This document shows, in pieces, positions 6,301 to 11,295 of a stretch of 11,295 bases of DNA. Made by a program: the position numbers and the translations under genes. The DNA is from an uncultured Bacteroidales bacterium (GTDB lineage Bacteria > Bacteroidota > Bacteroidia > Bacteroidales > UBA932), in assembly GCA_934726455.1 (NCBI GenBank), contig CAKVDS010000057.1, positions 1 through 11,295 on the forward strand, given 5' to 3'. How positions within the stretch are numbered: the first letter of the stretch is position 1; the number at the start of each line of letters is the position of its first letter. The notes under the pieces were generated by a model. The model saw only the letters and a list, made by a program, of their open reading frames with translations, was not told where the DNA came from and ran no database searches.

Positions 6301-8200
6301 TCACTGCGCTCCAGACTTGGTTTATCTCGCTCAAGGTGAGTTTCGTCTGATTCAGAAGAATAAAGTGCTTGTTAAGGTCATCGTCATTGTACAGGACATA
6401 GCATTCTGCTTGAGAGTTGACATCCCGGCCAGCCCTGCCGGCTTCTTGAATATAATTCTCCAGAGAGTCTGAGATCTCATAGTGTACCACAAGTCCGACA
6501 TCGCTTTTGTCCACACCCATTCCGAACGCGGATGTCGCTACTATGATCCTGACCTTGTTGCTCATGAATTCGTCTTGCGCCTTGACTTTTGTATTTATTT
6601 CCATCTGGCCATGGAATGCCTTGGCGTTCAGCCCGTCTTTGCACAGTCTTTCCGCGATTTTCTCTGCTGACTTGGTCCTGGTCACATAAACGATGGAGGG
6701 ACATTTTGTGCTGTCAAGCAAATTTCTTAGGGTATGGTATTTATCTTCATCAGATGCCCTGAACAGAACCGTGTAATGCAGGTTGGTTCTGGCAATGTCC
6801 GTAGTGAAACGTTTTAAAGTCATATTCAGGCGATCTCTGAAATAGTCGCAGATGTCACTGATGACTTTCGGTTTTGCGGTGGCCGTGAAGCATGATATCG
6901 GGATCGGGGTATCTATGCCCTTGCTCTTTTGAAGATTCTGGATGAACGCTCCGATGAACATATACTCAATCCTGAAGTCCTGACCCCAGGCGGAGAAGCA
7001 ATGCGCCTCGTCTATAACAATTCTGACTACGGTTCTGGACAGAAGAACCTTTTCGATGGTTTTTGAGCGGAGTTGTTCAGGTGCGATGTAAAGCAGCGAG
7101 GCCTCACCTGACTCGACCCGTTCCAGAGCATCACGGCGCTCAACAGGAGAGAGCAGTCCATTGATATATACGGCTTCCGATATTCCTTTCTTTTCAAGGT
7201 TTTCAACTTGATCCTTCATTAGGGATTGAAGCGGTGAGATAACAACAGTCAATCCTCTTACAGTTTCTCCGGCCATCAACGCCGGCAACTGGAAAGTCAA
7301 TGATTTTCCTCCTCCTGTGGGGAATATGGCGAGCAATGATTCACCCCTCACCGCCGACTTGACTGCATTTTCTTGCAGAGGCTCCCCGCCGAATGTCCGG
7401 AAATGGTCGTAGCCGAACCATTTTTTCAATGAATGTTCTGCATCCAGTTTCTGTGAGCAATACGTGCATCTGGGATCTCCGCAGTTTGTGGCGCGGAGGT
7501 TTCGGATAATATTCTCGACATTCGGGTAGTTATGCAGAATCCAGGCAGGAGTTATCGAATTTCTGTCATCCGTGTTTATCAATGCTGTCGCATAAGCGCA
7601 TTCTACCTTATGTTCATTGACTAAAGACTCAATGTCAGAATGCACGCAGATTTTGCAGTTCAATAGTTCCCGGAGAAGATCGGCTGTGGATTTTCGGAAA
7701 AAGAATGGTTTTCTTGAAGGTGCATATCCAATGCTGATGAAGAATCCCGAAAAGTGTCCGTCCCCATTTAAGAGATCATAGTACAGCTGTTGTGAGTTCT
7801 TGTCCAATGCGTTGAATGCCCTTACCTCATCTTTGTAAAGTGATTGTGCTTTTAGGCTGTCATTCAGTGGGTTATTCAACTCTTCGGAAAGGATCTTGTC
7901 GTCCTTGAGAAGCCTGTGGTAAGGCTTGAGCGGAAAAAGAAGAGGCGACATGTAAAGGGTGTCAACAAGTATGTATTCCTTCTTGAGAAAAGGTCTGAGG
8001 TATTTGATGTCGTGCTCAACTATATTGTGTCCGCAGAGTATGTCGCAGTCTGAAATGAAATCGACAAAGCCATTGAGTATGGAAGAATGAAACCGCTGCC
8101 CGTCTTTCACTCCGCCAATGTCCAAAATTTTCCCTTTGCCATCTATTTCGAGGTCAATAAAGGCTGTTTTCGCCATAAGTATATTGTTTTCGCCAACCAT
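3392..8200 (-). CDS. Giant DEDD exonuclease-RecQ-UvrD fusion helicase
   Basis: A 1602-aa multidomain DNA-processing enzyme. Residues about 10-125: DEDD exonuclease-like fold with D16 and E18 (FIDLE), D64 (GHNIVEHD) and D114 (NNPLND); the usual His or Tyr of Exo III is not seen. Residues 182-248: cysteine module CxxC plus Cx4CxxC. Residues about 262-600: RecQ-type SF2 core with Q276, PTGGGKS (294-300), DEAH (397-400), FTATA (438-442) and QEAGRAGRD (585-593). The four-cysteine RecQ zinc subdomain is missing; winged-helix-like sequence follows. Residues about 1040-1470: complete UvrD/Rep SF1A helicase with Q1045, GPGSGKT (1062-1068), DEAQD (1168-1172), GDDDQNIYEFRG (1197-1208), TIHKAKG (1420-1426) and VGITRAK (1452-1458). 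The last 100 residues are unrecognised. The start at 8200 is 2 nt after the ATPase stop; Met9 (8176) is an alternative. Both helicase motif sets look intact, so it should be an active DNA translocase (inference). Confidence 0.93.
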   Translation of the reverse strand: MVGENNILMAKTAFIDLEIDGKGKILDIGGVKDGQRFHSSILNGFVDFISDCDILCGHNIVEHDIKYLRPFLKKEYILVDTLYMSPLLFPLKPYHRLLKDDKILSEELNNPLNDSLKAQSLYKDEVRAFNALDKNSQQLYYDLLNGDGHFSGFFISIGYAPSRKPFFFRKSTADLLRELLNCKICVHSDIESLVNEHKVECAYATALINTDDRNSITPAWILHNYPNVENIIRNLRATNCGDPRCTYCSQKLDAEHSLKKWFGYDHFRTFGGEPLQENAVKSAVRGESLLAIFPTGGGKSLTFQLPALMAGETVRGLTVVISPLQSLMKDQVENLEKKGISEAVYINGLLSPVERRDALERVESGEASLLYIAPEQLRSKTIEKVLLSRTVVRIVIDEAHCFSAWGQDFRIEYMFIGAFIQNLQKSKGIDTPIPISCFTATAKPKVISDICDYFRDRLNMTLKRFTTDIARTNLHYTVLFRASDEDKYHTLRNLLDSTKCPSIVYVTRTKSAEKIAERLCKDGLNAKAFHGQMEINTKVKAQDEFMSNKVRIIVATSAFGMGVDKSDVGLVVHYEISDSLENYIQEAGRAGRDVNSQAECYVLYNDDDLNKHFILLNQTKLTLSEINQVWSAVKKLTAKHDTIYISALEIARKAGWEEIRDVETKIKSAIGALETAGYLKRGMNSPRIFATSIVPKNMEEASLRIEQCPDFTENDKLDAKRIIKSLISERSRSRAGTAEAESRIDYLSDMLGIETRKVISIVEKMRVAGILAKDDDMTAYLRLRQLKKFNSYVQLEKFLARTIIGEYNKFSLKELNEKAIASGISKSTVKDIRTILFFWTIRHYIEKHSVTDDYIQVTLKIPSADLERRLSARNSIASFVMNRFSGDSPEEGEEVKVCFSIAGLIEDYNGSNLFLEKADIEMAEEALLFLAKTGIMNLEGGFMILYNKLQIERLKDNKCRYKKDDYHNLDDFYKQRIQQIHIIGKYANMMVSDKRRAMEYVHDYFMLDFKAFIKKYFDSKETKRLDRNISDKKYDELFGNLTGTQSDIINDSVSRFIVVPAGPGSGKTYVLVRKLASLILLEDVKSEQLLMLTFSRAAAAEFKKRLKNLIGNAAEYVEIKTFHSYSFDILGRKGSVESSEHVVADAVDGIRSGIVEKSRITKSILVIDEAQDLGKHEFALVKELIRCNEDMRLIAVGDDDQNIYEFRGSDSGNMKSIITEYGATVYNMLDNFRSSRAVISLANTYVKEISNRLKSAPIIGKREEHGYVRLVRHTTADYEQAIVEEILSDKHSGTVCVLTATNDNALIISALLNKSGRKARLVQSKEGFQLSDIAEFRCFLDSLREYNSACIGNSEWSKSADLVRRHFCDSECIYLLENCLAAFNEEYPDRKYITDFENYLLESQLEDFTRTEDSEVVVSTIHKAKGCEYDNVYISLKGLHNVTDKERRMIYVGITRAKNNLSLHFDDTNMFTDEVSRNIVVKDNSIYGTPEEILMQLCHRDVVLDMFKSNQDFLQRLHSGSALDLDGDFLSAEIGGHHRKILKFSASFREKLAKMASKGYVPTDAKVRFQVFWRYDESVEGSQEPNRKEVLIILPDLTFRKT

Positions 8201-8202
8201 TG

Positions 8203-9561
8203 TCAGAAGGTGATATTCTCCTGTGGAATGTCGGACTTTTCAATGCACATTATGTAATAAACTGGCATGTATGTGATGTCGTTTCTCGTATAGACCTCTC
8301 TTTCATTGTTCAAGACTATGCCTGAATGAATATTGTATTCTTTATTTTCGATAAAACGGTCCAGCGCTTTGTGCGTTGTGTAGTCTTTGCCGGACTTCAC
8401 CTCTATGGGCAGTACAGTCACGTCGGCCGCATCGTTTATAAGGAAGTCAACTTCGCCCTTCTTGGCGTTGTCATAGTAGAAAAGATCGTAACCATGTGAC
8501 TTCAGTTCTTGAGCAACAACACTCTCATATACAGAACCGAGATTGATGCTCTTTTCATCCTTCATTACTGGAGTGATGTTGTACTCATAGAGGCGGCCGG
8601 TAAGCAGACCTACATCGTTCAAATAGAGTTTGAGAAGGTTTTTGTGTGCTGATTCTGACAGAGGGTATTTGGGGTTTGAAATGGCATGTACGTCCAGTGC
8701 TATGCCCGATGATATCAGATATTCAAACTCTTCTGCATACCACTCAAAGCGGTCTCCTTTCTTGTCTCGGATATCTTTTGCCACTATGCGCTTCTTCTTG
8801 TTCTCCATCTGTGAGACGATCATGTCGTAGATGCGGCGGATCAAGAGTTTCTTGCTGGATTCCTTCTCGTATTTGGAGGCGTCTTCCTTGTAAAGGTATA
8901 GGATGGATTCTTGTATCTCGCGCACCCTCACTATATTATGGGTGCCAAGATATGTGTTGACCGCATCGGGCAGACCTCCCACCAGCAGGTATTTCCGGAA
9001 CTCTCCCATAAGATTGTCATGCTGCGCCTGAGTTAGCGGCATCTTTTTCTTGTAGCAACCACGGATGTGATCCAGAGCGTCTTTTCCCCATCCTTCGGCC
9101 ATCAGCCATTCCTCGAAATCCAGCTGGAACATCGGTTTTCGGATGATGCTGCCGATGGGGATTGAAGTTGTGTTGCGCAATGAGATGCCCAGCAGACTGC
9201 CGCTGGCGATATAAGTGAACCTGCCATCTTCCCGCATGAATTTCAACATTGTCAAGTACTGTGGGTAGTGCTGGATTTCATCGAGAAAGATCAATGTGTC
9301 TGATTTCGTGCCCAGCTTGCCGCCGGCAATCATGCTCAATGTCATGTAGAAATCTTCCAGCTTATGGATGTCTCGGAACAATCCGTCGGTTTCGTCATCT
9401 TTGACAAAGTTTATTTCAACATAATTAGTGTATAGGCTTTTACCTATTTCGCGGATTATGTATGACTTGCCAATCTGTCTGGCACCTTCGACAATCAGAA
9501 TCTTGTCGCTGCCGGAACGTAGATGGGCTTCTATGTCCTTGCTGATTTTCCGATAGAGCAT
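8203..9561 (-). CDS. P-loop ATPase with DUF4143 / PD-(D/E)xK-like C-terminus
   Basis: A 452-aa protein of the family usually annotated as ATP-binding protein, AAA plus DUF4143. Walker A is GARQIGKS (26-33), Walker B is LIFLDEIQ (90-97) with D94 and E95, and a sensor-1-like IASGS lies at 118-122. The middle part has LVGGLPDAV (193-201), diagnostic of the family. The C-terminal third (DUF4143) contains GEVDFLI (369-375) and PIEVKSG (385-391), the D...ExK pattern of a PD-(D/E)xK nuclease fold. The role of the family is not established; many Bacteroidetes carry several copies. Length and motifs are normal. The ATG at 9561 is close to repeat R1. Its stop codon is followed after 2 nt by the giant helicase start, so the two are probably cotranscribed and translationally coupled. 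An IS3 element ends 116 bp upstream. Confidence 0.9.
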   Translation of the reverse strand: MLYRKISKDIEAHLRSGSDKILIVEGARQIGKSYIIREIGKSLYTNYVEINFVKDDETDGLFRDIHKLEDFYMTLSMIAGGKLGTKSDTLIFLDEIQHYPQYLTMLKFMREDGRFTYIASGSLLGISLRNTTSIPIGSIIRKPMFQLDFEEWLMAEGWGKDALDHIRGCYKKKMPLTQAQHDNLMGEFRKYLLVGGLPDAVNTYLGTHNIVRVREIQESILYLYKEDASKYEKESSKKLLIRRIYDMIVSQMENKKKRIVAKDIRDKKGDRFEWYAEEFEYLISSGIALDVHAISNPKYPLSESAHKNLLKLYLNDVGLLTGRLYEYNITPVMKDEKSINLGSVYESVVAQELKSHGYDLFYYDNAKKGEVDFLINDAADVTVLPIEVKSGKDYTTHKALDRFIENKEYNIHSGIVLNNEREVYTRNDITYMPVYYIMCIEKSDIPQENITF

Positions 9562-9562
9562 A

Positions 9563-9645
9563 GCGAATTACACTTTTAGCTTTTTTTGATCTGTGCAAAA
9601 TTACACTTTTTTCAATAAAAAGCCATTGCAAATTTACACTTTTTC
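9563..9645 (-). repeat. Three direct repeats in 33-bp phase upstream of the ATPase gene
   Basis: The plus-strand core TTACACTTTT occurs at 9568-9577, 9601-9610 and 9634-9643, each start exactly 33 bp from the next. On the minus strand the units read AAAAGTGTAATTCGC, AAAAGTGTAATTTTGC and AAAAGTGTAAATTTGC. The unit nearest the gene lies within 2-16 nt of the ATG. The spacer sequences between cores differ, so selection acts on the core and the phase, as expected for regulator-binding sites on one face of the helix. Confidence 0.7.
9596..9603 (-). promoter_or_regulatory. Candidate -7 element for the ATPase-helicase pair
   Basis: TAATTTTG on the minus strand matches TAnnTTTG and is part of the middle 33-bp repeat. 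A second match, TAAATTTG at 9636-9629, lies in the distal repeat. Neither has a TTG about 20 nt upstream, so the promoter could depend on an activator or lie elsewhere. With the proximal element the leader would be roughly 28 nt. Confidence 0.4.
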
Positions 9646-9677
9646 GTTCGCGAGAATCCGGCTTTGTACCAGACGCG

Positions 9678-9692
9678 AAAAGTAGACACGGA
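9678..9692 (+). repeat. IS terminal inverted repeat, orfB-distal end
   Basis: AAAAGTAGACACGGA, perfect inverted match over 15 bp to 11269-11283. It is also the outermost member of the 42-bp-phased series described separately. Confidence 0.85.
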
Positions 9693-9816
9693 AAATAATT
9701 TTTAGACGTTATTATTTTCCAAAGTGGACACGGGCGATTTTTTTGCCGCGTATCTTTTTACAAAAGTAGACATTTTTCAACTTTTTTCAGCAGTTTCATT
9801 TCCAGAAGTGGACACG
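9682..9816 (+). repeat. Four GTRGACAY repeats in exact 42-bp phase
   Basis: GTAGACAC, GTGGACAC, GTAGACAT and GTGGACAC begin at 9682, 9724, 9766 and 9808, each 42 bp apart, which is four helical turns. All are in the same orientation and preceded by A-rich bases, and the outermost is part of the terminal inverted repeat. The innermost lies inside the last codons of orfB. Probable multiple transposase-binding sites. Confidence 0.7.
9690..9720. other. 10-bp inverted repeat inside the IS 3' end
   Basis: GGAAAATAAT (9690-9699) and ATTATTTTCC (9711-9720) form a perfect 10-bp stem with an 11-nt loop between the first and second transposase-site-like repeats. It may weaken transcription leaving or entering the element, but no T-run follows on either strand that would make it a standard terminator. 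Confidence 0.45.
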
Positions 9817-10775
9817 CCCTCGGAAGCTTCCTCAGTCTCAGCCAGTTGCCGTCTCTTCTGGACGAACTTGGGCTTCGGAGTCAACTTCCTGCCCTCAAAA
9901 GTGTTCTTCTTTGGGAGTTCTCCCTTGTTGTAGCGTTTCCGGTAGTTCTCCGGAGTATCATAGCCGATGGCGAAGCACGGCCGTTGGGTGTTGTAATACT
10001 TGACATAGCATTGAATTGTTTTTATAAAGTCTTCTCTTCCAAGACATAACTCAAGTTTGAAGTCCATGAAGAGTTCCTCCTTGATCCAGCCGTTCAGAGC
10101 CTCGTTGACGGGATTGTCCGTGGGCTTTCCAGCCCTGGACATCGAGCGGATGATGTTCGTGTCCTTTATCAGTTCGTTGTATGCCATGGAAGCATACACG
10201 CTGCCTTGATCTGTATGCAGTATGACAGGCTCCGCCGAGCCTTTCAGCAATTCAACGACATCTGCAAGCCCGTCGATGTACTGGTCTCTGGAGCCGCGTT
10301 TGTCCGCCACCTTGGCCGTCAGAATCTCCTTGGTGAACACGTCGAAGTAGAATGTGACCTCGAAGTAGTAGTACCGGATTCTGAAGGCCGTCATGTCTGA
10401 GACTATGACCTGTCGCGGACGGTCCACGGTCTCCCATGTGGTGAAGATGAGGTTGGGGTACAAGTCCCTTATTTTCCGGGCCTTATAGTGTGGGCGGTGC
10501 TTGGTTTCTGCCTTGATGCCCAGATGCCTATAGCACTTGTATGCGTAGTTGTCGCTGATGATCATCTGCATGTTGATTCGAATGTATGCCGCTGTCCAGC
10601 GGTAGCCGTGCGTGGGATGCTCCTCGTGGACCTGACCGACCGCCGCGACAACATCTTCTCGCTTGTTGTCACGAGGGGAAGGCTTGTGGGTCTTCCACTT
10701 GTAGTATCCTGCGCGGCTTACGCCCATCACCTCACAGAGGTCTCTGACGGCGTAGTCTCTGGACAGCAGGGACAC
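9777..10775 (-). CDS. IS3-family transposase OrfB (DDE catalytic subunit)
   Basis: A 332-aa integrase-like protein that cuts and joins DNA strands. An N-terminal helical domain (DYAVRDLCEVMGVSRAGYYKW, residues 7-27) is the usual HTH_21-type start of IS3 OrfB. The rve core shows D127 (VIVSDMT), D189 (ILHTDQGS) and E225 (NPVNEAL), the DD(35)E spacing of IS3. A C-terminal charged tail of about 60 residues follows TPENYRKRYNKG. The given start is a GTG overlapping the orfA TAG by one base. It is more likely made as a 448-aa OrfAB fusion through the -1 frameshift near 10850, because the -1 frame is open without stop from the A8 run into orfB (codons reading ...FKAEEFEIVSLLSRDY). The gene is intact. 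Confidence 0.92.
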   Translation of the reverse strand: MSLLSRDYAVRDLCEVMGVSRAGYYKWKTHKPSPRDNKREDVVAAVGQVHEEHPTHGYRWTAAYIRINMQMIISDNYAYKCYRHLGIKAETKHRPHYKARKIRDLYPNLIFTTWETVDRPRQVIVSDMTAFRIRYYYFEVTFYFDVFTKEILTAKVADKRGSRDQYIDGLADVVELLKGSAEPVILHTDQGSVYASMAYNELIKDTNIIRSMSRAGKPTDNPVNEALNGWIKEELFMDFKLELCLGREDFIKTIQCYVKYYNTQRPCFAIGYDTPENYRKRYNKGELPKKNTFEGRKLTPKPKFVQKRRQLAETEEASEGVSTSGNETAEKS

Positions 10776-11122
10776 TATTTCAAACTCTTCGGCTTTAAAC
10801 GAACATACTCCGGTTCCCCATCCGCGTTCGTCTGAACGGCATAACTTTTTTTTAGCCGTTCATTCTCTATGCGGAGCTTCATAATCTCACGCTTGTATCC
10901 GTCCACGGACCTGTCCGGACCGTCCGGAAGGACATCCTTGAACTCGGCGTCCTGACGTGCCAGCCCTTCAATACCCTGAGCATCATATTGTTTGAGCCAT
11001 TTGCGAAATGCCGCATCGGAAACATCGTTCGCGGTGCAGAAGTCAGACAGTTTCACTCGCGGGTTCCCTTTGAACCTGCGAATCAGAAGCTCCTTTTCAA
11101 GAGGATTCAAATGCTTTCCCAT
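10775..11122 (-). CDS. IS3-family transposase OrfA (DNA-binding HTH protein)
   Basis: A 115-aa protein with a helix-turn-helix of the HTH_Tnp/IS3 type in residues about 10-50 (LSDFCTANDVSDAAFRKWLK) and a coiled coil near 77-92 (KREIMKLRIENERLKK) for multimerisation. It recognises the IS ends and alone often acts as a transposition repressor in this family. The ATG at 11122 has a strong Shine-Dalgarno AAAGGAG (11137-11131) 8 nt upstream, unlike the chromosomal genes of this window. The frame ends at TAG 10777-10775, just after the frameshift site. Confidence 0.9.
   Translation of the reverse strand: MGKHLNPLEKELLIRRFKGNPRVKLSDFCTANDVSDAAFRKWLKQYDAQGIEGLARQDAEFKDVLPDGPDRSVDGYKREIMKLRIENERLKKSYAVQTNADGEPEYVRLKPKSLK
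10833..10862 (-). promoter_or_regulatory. Programmed -1 frameshift site (A8 run within an inverted repeat)
   Basis: On the minus strand the orfA codons CTA AAA AAA AGT contain eight A (10853-10846). Slipping back one base gives AAG TTA TGC and enters the orfB frame, which stays open. The run is flanked by TGAACGGC and GCCGTTCA (10862-10855 and 10840-10833), an 8-bp perfect inverted repeat, so the slippery tract sits in the loop rather than upstream of the stem. Transcriptional slippage on A8 is an equal possibility. Confidence 0.75.
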
Positions 11123-11130
11123 AATCGTTT

Positions 11131-11137
11131 CTCCTTT
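11131..11137 (-). promoter_or_regulatory. Strong Shine-Dalgarno of orfA
   Basis: AAAGGAG lies 8 nt before the orfA ATG at 11122. It decides the start and is an exception here, since the chromosomal genes in this window lack such a site. Confidence 0.75.
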
Positions 11138-11173
11138 GAGGTAATGTATGATCAGGGTTGTTTTCGGGCCGCT

Positions 11174-11226
11174 GGAAGTTGCTCGTTCCGGTCGGGGCTA
11201 CGCCCCTCCCTCCACGAGCAACTTCC
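11174..11226 (-). other. Long nested hairpin in the orfA leader
   Basis: GGAAGTTGCTCGT (11174-11186) and ACGAGCAACTTCC (11214-11226) form a perfect 13-bp stem. Its loop contains a second hairpin GGGGC-TAC-GCCCC (11194-11206). If transcription starts just after the -7-like element at 11237-11244, this structure begins almost at the mRNA 5' end. In other IS elements such hairpins block expression from transcripts entering from outside; the same is inferred here. Confidence 0.65.
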
Positions 11227-11236
11227 GTGACAAGCA

Positions 11237-11244
11237 CAAATGTA
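11237..11244 (-). promoter_or_regulatory. Possible -7 element for the IS genes
   Basis: TACATTTG on the minus strand matches TAnnTTTG perfectly, 114 nt before the orfA ATG and just upstream of the hairpin. No TTG is seen about 20 nt further upstream, so support is partial. Confidence 0.4.
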
Positions 11245-11268
11245 CAACATTCAATCTTTTTCTACCTC

Positions 11269-11283
11269 TCCGTGTCTACTTTT
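11269..11283 (-). repeat. IS terminal inverted repeat, orfA end
   Basis: Plus strand TCCGTGTCTACTTTT, the exact reverse complement of the 15 bases at 9678-9692. Only 12 bases of flanking DNA remain to the window end. Confidence 0.85.
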
Positions 11284-11295
11284 ACGAGAGCAGCA

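Larger units (their letters stand above)
9678..11283 (-). mobile_element. Complete IS3-family insertion sequence (1606 bp)
   Basis: Perfect 15-bp terminal inverted repeats AAAAGTAGACACGGA lie at 9678-9692 and, inverted, at 11269-11283. Between them are orfA, orfB in the -1 frame, a frameshift site and a 5' hairpin, the standard plan of an IS3-family element transcribed on the minus strand. No exact target duplication was found: the adjacent bases are ACGCG on the left (9673-9677) and ACGAG on the right (11284-11288), alike in four of five positions. The usual TG...CA ends are also not seen, so the true boundary could shift by one or a few bases. The element is richer in G+C than the ATPase and helicase genes beside it. 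It stands 116 bp upstream of the ATPase and points at it. Confidence 0.88.

Noticed and set aside
9563..9816. CRISPR-like array suggested by regular spacing of repeats
   Set aside because: Repeat cores are about 8-16 bp, fall into two unrelated motifs with 33- and 42-bp phases, and belong to a gene leader and an IS end.
9673..11288. 5-bp target duplication ACGCG/ACGAG around the IS
   Set aside because: One mismatch in five bases; cannot be distinguished from chance without the empty site.

Overview
The window looks like chromosomal DNA of a member of the Bacteroidales, perhaps a Muribaculaceae-type gut commensal. The evidence is several promoters of the Bacteroidetes sigma type (TTG about 20 nt before TAnnTTTG), mostly absent Shine-Dalgarno sequences on chromosomal genes, a DUF4143-type ATPase, and a moderately GC-rich background. 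The genus cannot be settled from sequence reading alone. All genes I can support are on the minus strand, so transcription runs from high to low coordinates.

Left part (1-2417): a tightly packed three-gene unit, read right to left. It holds an AraC-type regulator (1297-2193), a secreted carboxymuconolactone-decarboxylase/cupin fusion (233-1300, 4-nt overlap with the regulator), and the first 76 codons of a DXS-family thiamine-diphosphate enzyme cut by the window edge (1-230, 2 nt after the previous stop). The 224-bp gap 2194-2417 holds two 18-bp palindromes 33 bp apart and an apparently orphan plus-strand promoter.

Middle (2418-3391): an AlkD-like HEAT-repeat DNA glycosylase with a textbook Bacteroidetes promoter that fixes its start codon at 3173. 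Upstream of it is a GC-rich intergenic stretch rich in inverted repeats.

Centre-right (3392-9561): two abutting genes with lower GC than their neighbours by eye (about 40-53% in sampled 60-base lines, against about 47-63% in flanks). These are a 452-aa P-loop ATPase with a DUF4143/PD-(D/E)xK-like C-terminus and, 2 nt downstream, a 1602-aa giant. The giant joins a DEDD exonuclease-like domain, a cysteine-rich module, a RecQ-type SF2 helicase core and a complete UvrD/Rep-type SF1 helicase. It is the most remarkable gene here and, with the ATPase, could form a DNA-processing or genome-defence cassette (inference). The ATPase is preceded by three copies of a GTGTAA-containing repeat in exact 33-bp phase.

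Right end (9678-11283): a complete IS3-family insertion sequence of 1606 bp between 15-bp perfect terminal inverted repeats. OrfA and OrfB are linked by a -1 frameshift site (A8 run inside an 8-bp inverted repeat), a long hairpin precedes orfA, and four AAGTRGACAC-type repeats lie in exact 42-bp phase at the 3' end. No tRNA, rRNA or CRISPR array was seen.
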